From an uncultured Collinsella sp. (GTDB lineage Bacteria > Actinomycetota > Coriobacteriia > Coriobacteriales > Coriobacteriaceae): DNA of 64,000 nt. The notes under the pieces were generated by a model, which did not search any database, was not told the DNA's origin, and saw only the letters and a program-made list of their open reading frames with translations. The DNA lies in contig CAKULD010000002.1 in assembly GCA_934667065.1 (NCBI GenBank), forward strand, positions 248,001-312,000. Direction: 5' to 3'. A program made the translations under genes and the position numbers. Of this stretch, positions 1 through 10,310 are shown one piece after another (positions within the stretch are counted from its first letter, which is position 1; each line of letters starts with the position of its first letter).

Positions 1-688
1 AGATGTTAAGAGACTTCACGTAGCGTCCCTGGGCACCCATGGTGTCGCGGACCAGCCGCAAATAAAAGCTGAGCTGTCCAGTATCGAACCCATCATCCAG
101 GTCCTCGGGATGCACGGAGCCCGGCCCGTCGACCGCCGTGTCGCACAGGCGCGCGATGTCGTACATATAGAGCTGTCCCACCGTCAGCCATACATCGTCC
201 ACGCACGCGACGCGCACCGCGATGGCACCGTCGTTCCAATGATCTTTTTGCACGATATGCGGGTCGAAGAGGTCAAGCCGCCGATCGGTTCGCGTGTCGC
301 GCAGCGCAACCATGCCGGTCGCGGGGTCTTTATCCAAAATGCCAAATCGCGAGAAGTAATGGGTGTCGCGCACCTGCTCGAGTCGTCCGAGCGATGCGGG
401 CGAAAGCGAAGCCGGCGGTTCGTCGACGAACAGTTCCAGCAGCGTATGGCCACGGTAGTGGGGGCGCTCGAACAGCAGCCAGTCGGTAAACGCCATGTTG
501 TAAGCCATGATTTCGTTTTGCGAGGGTTCTTCGCAATAGCTGAGCCACGGGTCGACGACAAGCTCAAACTGCTCGCGCGCCAACTCCAAAAATTGAAACT
601 TCCGCAGCATCCAAAAGTGGGCCATGTCGGCAACATCCTTGCCGACGGCCTCGACCAGCCGTGCTCGGTCCAAAACGTGGTCAGTCAT
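1..688 (-). CDS. Hypothetical protein, 3' end outside the window
   Basis: I do not recognise this protein. The frame starts at an ATG with a strong GAGGAGG ribosome binding site seven bases upstream and stays open to the window edge, giving at least 229 residues. It begins MTDHVLDRARLVEAV and is soluble-looking, rich in acidic and aromatic residues, with no signal peptide or membrane segment. A stretch reading YFSRFGILDKDPATGMVAL followed by an Asp/Phe-rich segment suggests a beta-rich globular fold. Codon use matches the neighbouring core genes. No function is assigned. Confidence 0.75.
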   Translation of the reverse strand, partial: MTDHVLDRARLVEAVGKDVADMAHFWMLRKFQFLELAREQFELVVDPWLSYCEEPSQNEIMAYNMAFTDWLLFERPHYRGHTLLELFVDEPPASLSPASLGRLEQVRDTHYFSRFGILDKDPATGMVALRDTRTDRRLDLFDPHIVQKDHWNDGAIAVRVACVDDVWLTVGQLYMYDIARLCDTAVDGPGSVHPEDLDDGFDTGQLSFYLRLVRDTMGAQGRYVKSLNI

Positions 689-1063
689 GGCGTCCTCCTC
701 GAATCGATTGACCTCAATTTGAGCTTACGAGGAGGGCAAACGATCGTGGCCAGCACGGGCAAAATGGGCCTCCGGCTGCAAACCAGATGCTGACCAAACA
801 CTTGACGGCACACTTGACCGAATGAGCGCACTGCAAAGAAACCGCAGGTAGGCATAGACAGCGAACCCGCTCTTTTGAGCCGCACCACCCTGGCCACCAC
901 AGAAATAGCAGAGCACCACAGGCGCAAACGTCAACAAATGAACGCTCACACGTCGACAAACGAACAGGCGCCCTGCAAAGAGTGTCCCCAACGACTAGAC
1001 AAAAAAGAACGTCCCCAATGACTCCCAATGACTAGTCGTTGGGGACGTTCTTAAATGACCGCC
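689..1063. other. Intergenic region with an inverted repeat
   Basis: No credible gene is present. Most of the stretch is featureless; the right end holds a GGGGACGTTCTT-type inverted repeat (981-1056) lying just downstream of gltD. Confidence 0.6.
981..1056. repeat. GGGGACGTTCTT-type inverted repeat
   Basis: Perfect 14-base arms (AAGAACGTCCCCAA at 1006-1019 and its complement at 1039-1052) surround a loop containing CCAATGACTAGTCG. A further AGTGTCCCCAACGACTAG copy lies at 981-998. The same core recurs at 49197-49323, 50291-50325 and 52311-52350. Its position after the gltD stop suggests a REP-like element that may also end transcription. Confidence 0.75.
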
Positions 1064-2545
<1,482 letters not shown>

Positions 2546-2550
2546 GGCAC

Positions 2551-5500
2551 TTACGCCTCCTTCTTGGTCGAAGCAACAGAGCTGGCAGCGGCGGCGGTCA
2601 CAGCACCAGCGGCGCCACCCGCCACATCAAAGCGAGCGACATCGGCAGCGTCGGCACGACCGGTCACGATGTCAAACGCCAGCTCCTCGGCCTGCGCGTG
2701 CGTCTTGCCCGCCGCCTCGGCAGCAGAGACAATCGCCAACACGCGCTCGTACTCGGTCGGGATGACCTTCACAAAGTGCTTGCTCATCGAGTCGAAGCTG
2801 TAGAGCAGCTTAATGCCGCGCGGGCTCTGCGTCGCGTCCACGTGTTCCTGGATGAGCGCGCGGATCTGCGCCAACTCGTCGGCCGTCGGAGCCTTGAGCT
2901 CAACACTCTCGTGGTTCACGCGGGCATCGAGCGTGCCGTACTGGTCAAAGACGTAAGCCACGCCGCCCGTCATGCCGGCGGCGAAGTTCTGACCGACCTC
3001 GCCCAGAATGAGTGCCAGGCCGCCCGTCATGTACTCGCAGCCGTGGTTGCCGCAACCCTCGACCACCACGGTGGCGCCGGAGTTGCGCACGCCAAAGCGC
3101 TGGCCAGCAAGGCCGTTAATGAAGCCGCGGCCGCTCGTGGCGCCAAAGAACGCAACGTTGCCCACGATGATGTTCTCGTCGAACTTATACGTCGCACGCG
3201 GGTTGGGGCGCACCGAAACCTCGCCGCCCGAAAGGCCCTTGCCAAAGTAGTCGTTGGCGTCGCCGCACACGTTGAGCGTAACGCCGCGCGGCAGGAACGC
3301 GCCAAAGCTCTGACCGGCCGAGCCGTCGCAATCGATGGTGATGGAGCCGGCGGGCAGGCCCTCGGGATGCGCCTTGGTCACCGCATTACCCAGTATGGTG
3401 CCCACGCAGCGGTTGACGTTGGCAATATCGGCATGGAAGCGAATCGGACGCAGGTGCGCACGCGCATCGGCCGTGTAGGGCACAAAGAGCGTGGAGTCGA
3501 GCGTCTTGTCGAGTTCGCTGTCCGCAGCCATCTGGGGCAGGAAGTGACGGCCGTCGGCGCCCGGAATGTGGGCACCGAACTCGCAGGTCGCGCTCGCCAG
3601 CACGGGCGAAAGATCCAGCAGGTTGGCCTTGCGGTTGCCCGGCACCTCGACCTGGCGCAGGCACTCGGGATGGCCGACCATCTCGTCGATGGTGCGGAAG
3701 CCCAGACGCGCCATGACCTCGCGCAGCTGCTCGGCAACAAAGAGCATAAAGTGCTCGACGTGCTCGGGCTTGCCGCGGAAGCCGTGACGCAGACGGCAGT
3801 TCTGCGTGGCGATGCCGGCCGGGCAGGTGTCCTGCTGGCAGTCGCGCTGCATGAGGCAGCCCATGGAGATGAGCGGCATAGTCGCAAAGCCAAACTCCTC
3901 GGCACCCAGCAGGCAGGCGACGGCGACGTCGGTGCCGTCCATGAGCTTGCCGTCGGCCTCGAGCACCACGCGCGAGCGCAGGCCGTTTTGCAGCAGCGTC
4001 TGCTGAGCCTCGGCAAGGCCGAGCTCCAGCGGCAGGCCGGCGTGCCAAATGGAATCGCGAGCAGCGGCACCCGAGCCGCCGTTGTGGCCACTGATCAAGA
4101 TCTTGTCAGCCGCACCCTTGGCAACACCGGTGGCGATGGTGCCGACGCCGGCCTCGCTGACCAGCTTGACCGACACGCGGGCGCCGGGGTTGGCGTTCTT
4201 AAGGTCGAAAATGAGCTCGGCCAGGTCCTCGATGGAGTAGATGTCGTGGTGCGGCGGAGGCGAAATCAGGCCGATGCCGGGCGTGGACTGACGGACCTCG
4301 GCAATCCAGGGGTAGACCTTCTTGCCGGGCAGGTGTCCGCCCTCGCCGGGCTTGGCGCCCTGGGCCATCTTGATCTGGATCTCGAAGGCGCTGCACAGGT
4401 AGCGGCTCGTCACGCCAAAGCGGGCGCTTGCCACCTGCTTGATCGCGGAGTTCTTAGAGTCGCCGTTGGCCAGCGGGGTCTCGCGACGCGGGTCCTCGCC
4501 GCCCTCGCCGGAGTTGGAGCGGCCGTGCAGGCGGTTCATGGCGATGGCCATGCACTCGTGCGCTTCCTTGCTGATGGAGCCGTACGACATGGCGCCGGTG
4601 TTAAAGCGGCGGACGATGTTGAGTGCGGGCTCGACCTCGTCGAGCGGCACCGGGGTGCGACCGCTGTCGTCAAAGTCCAGCAGGTCGCGCAGGCGCACGG
4701 CGCGACCGGTGCGGTGCAGGCGGGCGCTGTACTCCTTAAAGGTTTCGTAGCTGTCCTCGCGGCAGGCGGTCTGCAGCAGGTAGACGGTCTGCGGATCGAT
4801 AAGGTGATCCTCGCCGCCGAGCGGGCGCCACTTGGTCAGGCCCAGCGTGGGCAGCTGATCGGGAGCCGGGCTCTTAAGGATAGCGAGCGCGGCGTCGTAG
4901 CGCTCGTTCTGCTCGCGCTCAACATCCTCGACACCCATGCCGCCCACGCGGCTCACCGTACCGGCAAAGTACTCGTTGACGAACTCCGTGGTAAAGCCCA
5001 CGGCCTCAAAGATCTGCGCGGAGTGGTAGCTCTGCACCGTGGAGATGCCCATCTTGGACATGATGGAAACGATGCCGGCGGTCGCTGCCTTGTTGTAGTT
5101 GTCGATACCCTGCTCGGCCGTCACGTCCAGGTCGCCGCGTGCCGCCAGATCGCGGATGCACGCATGCGCGTTGTACGGATAGATGCCGCTCGCGGAGTAG
5201 CCTACCAGCGCCGCAAAGTCGTGCGGGGACACGGCGTCACCGCACTCCACCACGATATCGGCAAAGGTGCGCACGCCGGCACGGATCAGGTGGTTGTGGA
5301 CGCAGCCCACGGCGAGCAGCGACGGCACAGGCACCTCGCCCGCGGCAGCGCGGTCGCTCAGCACCACGATGTTCACGCCATCGCGAACCGCGGCCTCGAC
5401 GTCCTCGGCAAGCTGCTTGAGTGCGGCCTGCAGCGCGCTCTCGCCCGCGTCGCGGCGATACACGGCGCGGAAGCGGCGGGTCTTAAAGCCCACACGATCG

Positions 5501-7251
5501 ATCGCACAGATGCGGTCGAACTCTTCCTCGTTGAGCAACGGGCGCTCCAGGCGCACCAGCTGGCAAGCGGCGCGGGAGTCCTCGAGCAGGTTGCCGTGAT
5601 TGCCCAGATAGAGCGTGGTCGAGGTGACCATATGCTCGCGCAGGGCGTCGATCGGCGGGTTCGTGACCTGCGCGAACAGCTGATAGAAGTAGTCGTAGAA
5701 CGAGCGTGTCTTCTTGGACAGGCAGGCCAACGGCGCATCGATGCCCATCGAGGCGAGCGGGGCCTTGCCCTGCTGGGCCATGGGGCGCACGACCTCGTCG
5801 ACATCGTCCCAGTGATAGCCGAGCTTTGCCATGCGCACGGCGGCGGGCACCTCGGCGTCCTCAGCCGGCGTTGCCGCGGCGGGCTTATCGAGCGCGTCGA
5901 CCGTCAGCGTCTCCTCGGCGATCCAGTCGCGGTAGGGCTTTTCCTTGGCGTAGCGGGCGCGCAGCTCGTCGTTGTAGATCACGCGGCCGCGGGCAAAGTC
6001 GACCTCGAGCATCTGGCCCGGTCCCAGGCAGCCGCTCGTCAGGATGTTCTCGGGGCGCACCTCGATGGTGCCCACCTCGCTCGCCAGCATAAAGCGGCCG
6101 TCGCGCGTCACGTAGTAGCGCGCCGGGCGCAGGCCGTTACGGTCGAGGGCGGCGCCCAAGGTACGGCCGTCGGTAAAGGCGATGGCGGCAGGTCCGTCCC
6201 AGGGTTCCATGAGCATGGACTGGTAGGCGTCGTAGGCGCGGCGCTCCTCGCTCAGGCTGTCGTTGTGGTCCCACGGCTCGGGCAGCAGCATGGACGCGGC
6301 GCGCGTGAGCGGACGACCGTTCATGACCAGAAACTCGAGCACGTTGTCCAGAATCGCGGAGTCGGAACCCTCGCGGTTGATGATGGGCATCACGCGCTCA
6401 AGATCGTGCTGCAGCACGGGGCTGTACAGGTTGGGTTCGCGGGCGCGGATCCAGTTGACGTTGCCCTTGAGGGTGTTGATCTCGCCGTTGTGGATGATAA
6501 AGCGGTTGGGGTGCGCGCGCTCCCAGCTGGGCGTGGTGTTGGTGGAGTAGCGCGAGTGGACGAGCGCCACGGCCGTCTTGACGGCGGCGTCGTTGAGGTC
6601 GATGAAGAAGCGGCGCATCTGCGTGGCGACGAGCATGCCCTTGTACACGATGGTGCGCGAGCTCATGGAACAGACATAGAAGATCTTGTCGCGCAGGGCG
6701 AACTCGGCATCGGCCTTTTTCTCGATGGTGCGGCGGCACACATACAGGCGGCGCTCGAAGGCGTCACCGGCGGGCGTGTCGTCGGGGCGGCCCAGGAAGG
6801 CCTGCAGGATGGTAGGCATGCAGGCGCGGGCCGTCTCGCCCAGGTCGTGCGGGTCGACGGGCACCTCGCGCCAAAAGAGCAGCGGCACGCCGGCCTCGGC
6901 GCAGCCCTCCTCAAACACGCGACGGGCATCCTCTACGCCCTTGTCATCCTGCGGGAAGAACAGCATGGCCACGCCATAGTCGCCCTCTGCCGGCAGAATC
7001 TGGCCGCACTTTTGAGCCTCTTTGCGGAAAAAGTGATGCGGAACCTGAAACAGGATGCCGGCGCCGTCGCCAGTGTTCTTCTCGAGTCCGGTGCCGCCGC
7101 GGTGCTCCAAGTTGACCAGAATGGACAGCGCGTCGTCCAGAATCTGGTGATGGCGCTCACCGTTGATATCGGCAAGCGCGCCGATGCCACATGCATCGTG
7201 GTCGAATTCGGGGCGATAAAGGCCCTGCTGCTGAGCGGAATCTGCCTGCAT
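2551..7251 (-). CDS. gltB: Glutamate synthase large (alpha) subunit
   Basis: 1566 residues, full length for the NADPH-type large subunit. Domain order is a class II glutamine amidotransferase whose catalytic Cys21 (in HDACGIGAL) follows a 20-residue propeptide, a central domain, the FMN/3Fe-4S synthase domain (cysteines around CQQDTCPAGIATQ) and a C-terminal beta-helix GXGXG domain. Ammonia released by the first domain is channelled to 2-oxoglutarate. The start is supported by AGGGGAGG upstream. With gltD it forms the assimilation operon. A long open frame on the opposite strand is a codon-bias shadow. Confidence 0.97.
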   Translation of the reverse strand: MQADSAQQQGLYRPEFDHDACGIGALADINGERHHQILDDALSILVNLEHRGGTGLEKNTGDGAGILFQVPHHFFRKEAQKCGQILPAEGDYGVAMLFFPQDDKGVEDARRVFEEGCAEAGVPLLFWREVPVDPHDLGETARACMPTILQAFLGRPDDTPAGDAFERRLYVCRRTIEKKADAEFALRDKIFYVCSMSSRTIVYKGMLVATQMRRFFIDLNDAAVKTAVALVHSRYSTNTTPSWERAHPNRFIIHNGEINTLKGNVNWIRAREPNLYSPVLQHDLERVMPIINREGSDSAILDNVLEFLVMNGRPLTRAASMLLPEPWDHNDSLSEERRAYDAYQSMLMEPWDGPAAIAFTDGRTLGAALDRNGLRPARYYVTRDGRFMLASEVGTIEVRPENILTSGCLGPGQMLEVDFARGRVIYNDELRARYAKEKPYRDWIAEETLTVDALDKPAAATPAEDAEVPAAVRMAKLGYHWDDVDEVVRPMAQQGKAPLASMGIDAPLACLSKKTRSFYDYFYQLFAQVTNPPIDALREHMVTSTTLYLGNHGNLLEDSRAACQLVRLERPLLNEEEFDRICAIDRVGFKTRRFRAVYRRDAGESALQAALKQLAEDVEAAVRDGVNIVVLSDRAAAGEVPVPSLLAVGCVHNHLIRAGVRTFADIVVECGDAVSPHDFAALVGYSASGIYPYNAHACIRDLAARGDLDVTAEQGIDNYNKAATAGIVSIMSKMGISTVQSYHSAQIFEAVGFTTEFVNEYFAGTVSRVGGMGVEDVEREQNERYDAALAILKSPAPDQLPTLGLTKWRPLGGEDHLIDPQTVYLLQTACREDSYETFKEYSARLHRTGRAVRLRDLLDFDDSGRTPVPLDEVEPALNIVRRFNTGAMSYGSISKEAHECMAIAMNRLHGRSNSGEGGEDPRRETPLANGDSKNSAIKQVASARFGVTSRYLCSAFEIQIKMAQGAKPGEGGHLPGKKVYPWIAEVRQSTPGIGLISPPPHHDIYSIEDLAELIFDLKNANPGARVSVKLVSEAGVGTIATGVAKGAADKILISGHNGGSGAAARDSIWHAGLPLELGLAEAQQTLLQNGLRSRVVLEADGKLMDGTDVAVACLLGAEEFGFATMPLISMGCLMQRDCQQDTCPAGIATQNCRLRHGFRGKPEHVEHFMLFVAEQLREVMARLGFRTIDEMVGHPECLRQVEVPGNRKANLLDLSPVLASATCEFGAHIPGADGRHFLPQMAADSELDKTLDSTLFVPYTADARAHLRPIRFHADIANVNRCVGTILGNAVTKAHPEGLPAGSITIDCDGSAGQSFGAFLPRGVTLNVCGDANDYFGKGLSGGEVSVRPNPRATYKFDENIIVGNVAFFGATSGRGFINGLAGQRFGVRNSGATVVVEGCGNHGCEYMTGGLALILGEVGQNFAAGMTGGVAYVFDQYGTLDARVNHESVELKAPTADELAQIRALIQEHVDATQSPRGIKLLYSFDSMSKHFVKVIPTEYERVLAIVSAAEAAGKTHAQAEELAFDIVTGRADAADVARFDVAGGAAGAVTAAAASSVASTKKEA

Positions 7252-7393
7252 CGCGATCCTCCCCTAGATATTAGACAGTCAGTTGAATAGGCATACTAGG
7301 AGCATCGCCGGCCCGTTGTGTTTCCCACCCGTTTCGAAACAATCGCGTAACGCACGTCACAAATGGGCTCCCGGGGACGGCAGGGCTGCGTAT

Positions 7394-7450
7394 TGTCTCG
7401 ATCTGTAACACGAGGAGCCCATTTGGACGTCTAACTGTTATAGATTGAGA
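7394..7450. repeat. Palindromic unit A (ATCTGTAACA family)
   Basis: The left arm TGTCTCGATCTGTAACA and the right arm TGTTATAGATTGAGA are separated by about 25 bases. The unit is followed 21 bases later by a second unit. Two more units lie after mntH. Confidence 0.8.
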
Positions 7451-7471
7451 TTTTCTGCAGGACGGGTGTCG

Positions 7472-7533
7472 TTTGTCTAAATCTGTAACAGATAGAGCCA
7501 ACTTCGACCCCCAGATGTTACAGATTGAGACAA
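7472..7533. repeat. Palindromic unit B (ATCTGTAACA family)
   Basis: The arms are TTGTCTAAATCTGTAACA and TGTTACAGATTGAGACAA, with a loop of about 26 bases holding AGCCAACTTCGACC. It pairs with unit A about 78 bases centre to centre. Confidence 0.8.
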
Positions 7534-7581
7534 TTCCCTTTGCACCAACCATGCCTAAAATCACATTTTTGTTAGTCTTGG

Positions 7582-7610
7582 TTAACTTTTGAGCCTAAAA
7601 CGGGTATCCT
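7582..7610 (+). promoter_or_regulatory. Possible gpmA promoter
   Basis: TTAACT at 7582-7587 and TATCCT at 7605-7610 are separated by 17 bases, and lie 52 bases upstream of the gpmA start. The match to a housekeeping sigma promoter is fair only. Confidence 0.35.
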
Positions 7611-7662
7611 TTGCGGCGTCAAGCAAACGGCACGCACGCCGTGCCAGATCAAGGAGGCCCCC

Positions 7663-8436
7663 ATGGCACACCAAGCAGAGCAGCAGACGATGCAACTCGT
7701 CCTTATCCGTCACGGAGAATCCGAGTGGAACAAGCTCAACCTGTTCACCGGCTGGACCGATGTCGAGCTCACCGACACGGGCCGCGAAGAGGCGGCGGCA
7801 GGCGGCCGCGCCCTCAAAGAGGCGGGTTTCGACTTTGACATCTGCTACACCTCGCGCCTCAAGCGCGCGATCCACACCCTCAACATCGTGCTCGGCCAGA
7901 TGGACCGCGAGTGGCTGCCCGTCATCAAGTCCTGGAAACTCAACGAGCGTCACTACGGCGCGCTGCAGGGTCTCAACAAAGCCGATGCCGCCGCAGAACA
8001 CGGCGATGAGCAGGTGCTCATCTGGCGCCGCTCCTTCGATGTCTGCCCGCCGGCACTCGAACCGGGTGACGCTCGCGACCCTCACACCCAGGAGCAATAC
8101 CGCGACATCGCGCCCGACCAGCTGCCCTATACCGAGTGCCTCAAGGACACGATCGCCCGCGCCTGGCCCTATTTTGAGGACGAGATTCGCCCCCAGATGC
8201 TCGCCGGCAAACGCGTGCTCATCGCCGCGCACGGCAACTCCCTGCGCTCGCTCGTCATGAAGTTTGAGCATCTCACGCCCGAGGAAATCCTCAAGGTCAA
8301 TATCCCCACCGGCGTGCCGCTCGTCTACACCTTCGACACCGATTTCAACGTCCTCGACAAGCGCTACATCGGTGACCCGGCGACCATCGCCGCCAAGATC
8401 GATGCCGTTGCCAATCAGGGCAAGGCGCACAAGTAG
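7663..8436 (+). CDS. gpmA: 2,3-bisphosphoglycerate-dependent phosphoglycerate mutase
   Basis: 257 residues, the usual length. It interconverts 3- and 2-phosphoglycerate in glycolysis in the cytosol. The phosphohistidine motif LIRHGESEWN is near residue 15, followed by the FTGWTDVELTDTG signature, and the second catalytic His is in IAAHGNSLRS. An AAGGAGG-like ribosome binding site precedes the ATG. mntH follows 75 bases later on the same strand and may be read from the same transcript. Paired palindromes sit immediately upstream. Confidence 0.97.
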   Translation: MAHQAEQQTMQLVLIRHGESEWNKLNLFTGWTDVELTDTGREEAAAGGRALKEAGFDFDICYTSRLKRAIHTLNIVLGQMDREWLPVIKSWKLNERHYGALQGLNKADAAAEHGDEQVLIWRRSFDVCPPALEPGDARDPHTQEQYRDIAPDQLPYTECLKDTIARAWPYFEDEIRPQMLAGKRVLIAAHGNSLRSLVMKFEHLTPEEILKVNIPTGVPLVYTFDTDFNVLDKRYIGDPATIAAKIDAVANQGKAHK

Positions 8437-8511
8437 TCCCATCTTTAGCTCAGCGCGCGGCACCGCACGATCCCAGCGCAGCGCCGCGCCGTCCGCACGC
8501 AGGAGCCGACC

Positions 8512-9768
8512 ATGCTCAACCATCTCAAACAACACTATGGTTCGCGCCGTACCGGAGGCCACGGCGGCCTGGACATCGCCCGGCACATCGGCCCCGGGCT
8601 GCTCGTCACCGTCGGCTTTATCGATCCGGGCAACTGGGCCTCCAACATGGCCGCGGGCTCGCAGTTTGGCTATGCGCTACTGTGGGTGATCACGCTGTCT
8701 ACGATTATGCTGATCGTCTTGCAGCACAACGCGGCGCACCTGGGCATCGCCACGGGCGCTTGCCTTGCCGAGGCCACGACCCGCCATCTCCCCCGCCCCG
8801 TCGGACGCGCCGTGCTCGCCAGCGCGTATCTCGCGACCGTCGCCACCGCCATGGCCGAGGTCCTGGGCGGCGCGATCGCGCTCCAGATGCTCTTTGGGCT
8901 GCCCGTGCGCGCCGGCTGCGTCATCGTGGCCATGGTATCAATGGCGATGCTCATGACGAGCTCCTACAAACGTGCCGAGCGCTGGATTATCGCCTTCGTT
9001 GGCATAGTGGGCCTGTCGTTTTTGGCCGAGCTCGCGCTGGTCAAAGTCGACTGGCCGCAAGCCGCCACAGGCTGGATCACGCCCAGCATGCCCACCGGCT
9101 CACCTGCAATTGTCGTCAGCATCCTGGGCGCAGTCGTTATGCCCCACAATCTCTTTCTGCACTCCGAGGTCATCCAATCCATGCACTTCGAAGGCCAAGG
9201 TGAGCAGGTTATCGAGGAGCGCCTTCGCTACGAGTTCTTCGACACGCTCTTTTCGATGGGCGTGGGCTGGGCAATCAACTCGGCGATGGTCATCCTGGCC
9301 GCGACGACTTTCTTTGCCCACGGCATCGTCGTAGACGACCTCGCCGTCGCGGCCGCCACGCTCTCGCCCATCCTGGGCCCGGCAAGCTCGATCATCTTTG
9401 CCGTGGCGCTGCTGTTCGCGGGCCTCTCGAGCAGCGTGACAGCGGGCATGGCAGCCGGCACCATAACGGCCGGCATGTTCGACGAGGAATACGACATCCA
9501 CGACCGACATTCCTCGATCGGGATGGCGACCTGTTTCGTCGGCGCAGTGACGGCGTGCCTGGTCGTCCCAAATCCTTTTGAAGGTCTCATCTGGAGTCAG
9601 GCACTGCTGTCGCTTCAGCTGCCGATTACGGTCTTTGTGCTCATACGGCTCACCAGCTCACGCCGCGTCATGGGCAAATACGCCAACTCGCGCCCTCTCA
9701 ACGCGCTGCTTATAGGGATTGGCGCCATCGTGACGATTCTCGATGTCGTGTTGTTGACAGGGATGTAA
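8512..9768 (+). CDS. mntH: Nramp-family manganese/divalent metal transporter
   Basis: 418 residues with about eleven membrane segments. It is predicted to import Mn2+ (and possibly Fe2+) with protons. The two metal-site motifs are intact: DPGN in the first membrane helix (residues 38-41) and MPHN in the sixth, near residue 210. The ribosome binding site AGGAG lies upstream of the ATG. The family is also called MntH/NRAMP; exact metal preference cannot be read from sequence alone. It is bounded downstream by two palindromic units like those upstream of gpmA. Confidence 0.92.
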   Translation: MLNHLKQHYGSRRTGGHGGLDIARHIGPGLLVTVGFIDPGNWASNMAAGSQFGYALLWVITLSTIMLIVLQHNAAHLGIATGACLAEATTRHLPRPVGRAVLASAYLATVATAMAEVLGGAIALQMLFGLPVRAGCVIVAMVSMAMLMTSSYKRAERWIIAFVGIVGLSFLAELALVKVDWPQAATGWITPSMPTGSPAIVVSILGAVVMPHNLFLHSEVIQSMHFEGQGEQVIEERLRYEFFDTLFSMGVGWAINSAMVILAATTFFAHGIVVDDLAVAAATLSPILGPASSIIFAVALLFAGLSSSVTAGMAAGTITAGMFDEEYDIHDRHSSIGMATCFVGAVTACLVVPNPFEGLIWSQALLSLQLPITVFVLIRLTSSRRVMGKYANSRPLNALLIGIGAIVTILDVVLLTGM

Positions 9769-9795
9769 TGGAACGGGGCACCTACCCAGGCAAAC

Positions 9796-9852
9796 GTCTC
9801 GATCTGTAACATCTAGACCCGCTTTTGATGTCTAGATGCTACAGATTGAGAT
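9796..9852. repeat. Palindromic unit C (ATCTGTAACA family)
   Basis: CGTCTCGATCTGTAACA pairs with TGCTACAGATTGAGAT; the loop contains CTAGACCCGCTTTTGATGTCTAG. The same unit type occurs twice upstream of gpmA. Confidence 0.8.
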
Positions 9853-9871
9853 CATTCCGAGGGACAGCTCC

Positions 9872-9935
9872 GTTTGTCTCAATCTGTAACAAGTGAACCC
9901 AATTTCCACCGTTAGATGTTACAGATTGAGACAAA
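9872..9935. repeat. Palindromic unit D (ATCTGTAACA family)
   Basis: TTTGTCTCAATCTGTAACA and TGTTACAGATTGAGACAAA form a perfect 19-base stem around a loop of about 26 bases. It lies 20 bases after unit C, reproducing the A-B spacing. Confidence 0.85.
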
Positions 9936-10002
9936 AGGTCGGCCGGACTCACAACAGACAGGATCGGCCAACAGCAACCGTGATCCCTTGGGGGCGGAGG
10001 AA

Positions 10003-10037
10003 AAGGGTCCCGGCCGGGATATCCGACCGGGACCCTT
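10003..10037 (-). terminator. Hairpin downstream of rubredoxin
   Basis: Perfect 11-base arms AAGGGTCCCGG / CCGGGACCCTT with a 13-base loop, followed on the reverse strand by TTCC. The T-tract is weak. Confidence 0.6.
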
Positions 10038-10077
10038 GGACAGAGCTATGTGTTGCCGTGAGCCGCGTGCCGACGAG

Positions 10078-10221
10078 CTACTCCTCGACAAGCTCAAACT
10101 GATCGGGACCGACGCCGCACACCGGGCACACGTAATCCTCGGGCAGCTCGGGCGTGTCGACCTCGACCTCGTAACCGCAAACGGTGCACACGAACTTATA
10201 GGTCTTCTTCTCCTCAGCCAT
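10078..10221 (-). CDS. Rubredoxin
   Basis: 47 residues. A small one-iron electron carrier of anaerobes. The two Fe-binding pairs are visible: CTVCG (Cys12, Cys15) and CPVCG (Cys32, Cys35), with the conserved Tyr, Asp and Phe core residues. The start MAEEKKTYKF is chosen because AGAGGAG lies seven bases upstream; a longer upstream frame lacks a binding site. A flavin reductase domain protein lies upstream on the same strand, a pairing typical of oxygen-detoxifying or NADH:rubredoxin electron chains. It has its own good promoter at 10266-10293. Confidence 0.95.
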   Translation of the reverse strand: MAEEKKTYKFVCTVCGYEVEVDTPELPEDYVCPVCGVGPDQFELVEE

Positions 10222-10265
10222 GATGTTCTCCTCTCGAACGTGACTGCTGATGTACTTCACTTATT

Positions 10266-10293
10266 AGTATAGATTCTCAATAATATAATGCAA
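10266..10293 (-). promoter_or_regulatory. Rubredoxin promoter
   Basis: On the reverse strand TTGCAT (10288-10293) and TATACT (10266-10271) are separated by 16 bases. The segment is strikingly AT-rich for this genome. TTATTgAGA and TTATTaGTA form a loose dyad over the -10, which could be a Fur/PerR-type operator, but the match is weak. Confidence 0.65.
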
Positions 10294-10310
10294 GTGTTTT
10301 TAGAGCATTT

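Larger units (their letters stand above)
7252..7662. other. Divergent intergenic region, gltB/gpmA
   Basis: No gene is seen. It carries the leader of gltB at its left end, two palindromic units (7394-7450 and 7472-7533) and a possible gpmA promoter near 7582-7610. A GAGCCCATTT at 7415-7424 is complementary to AAATGGGCTC at 7364-7373. Confidence 0.6.
9769..10077. other. Intergenic region, mntH/rubredoxin (convergent)
   Basis: It contains two palindromic units (9796-9852 and 9872-9935) and a perfect 11-base hairpin (10003-10037) for the reverse rubredoxin transcript. Nothing else is seen. Confidence 0.7.

Noticed and set aside
2698..7290. A very long open frame on the strand opposite gltB
   Set aside because: gltB is certain from its catalytic motifs; the antisense frame is low-complexity (His/Val/Ala/Gly) and is a shadow of codon bias at high GC.
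7394..9935. A CRISPR array from the repeated palindromes
   Set aside because: Only four copies in two pairs over 2.5 kb, with genes between, and no cas genes.
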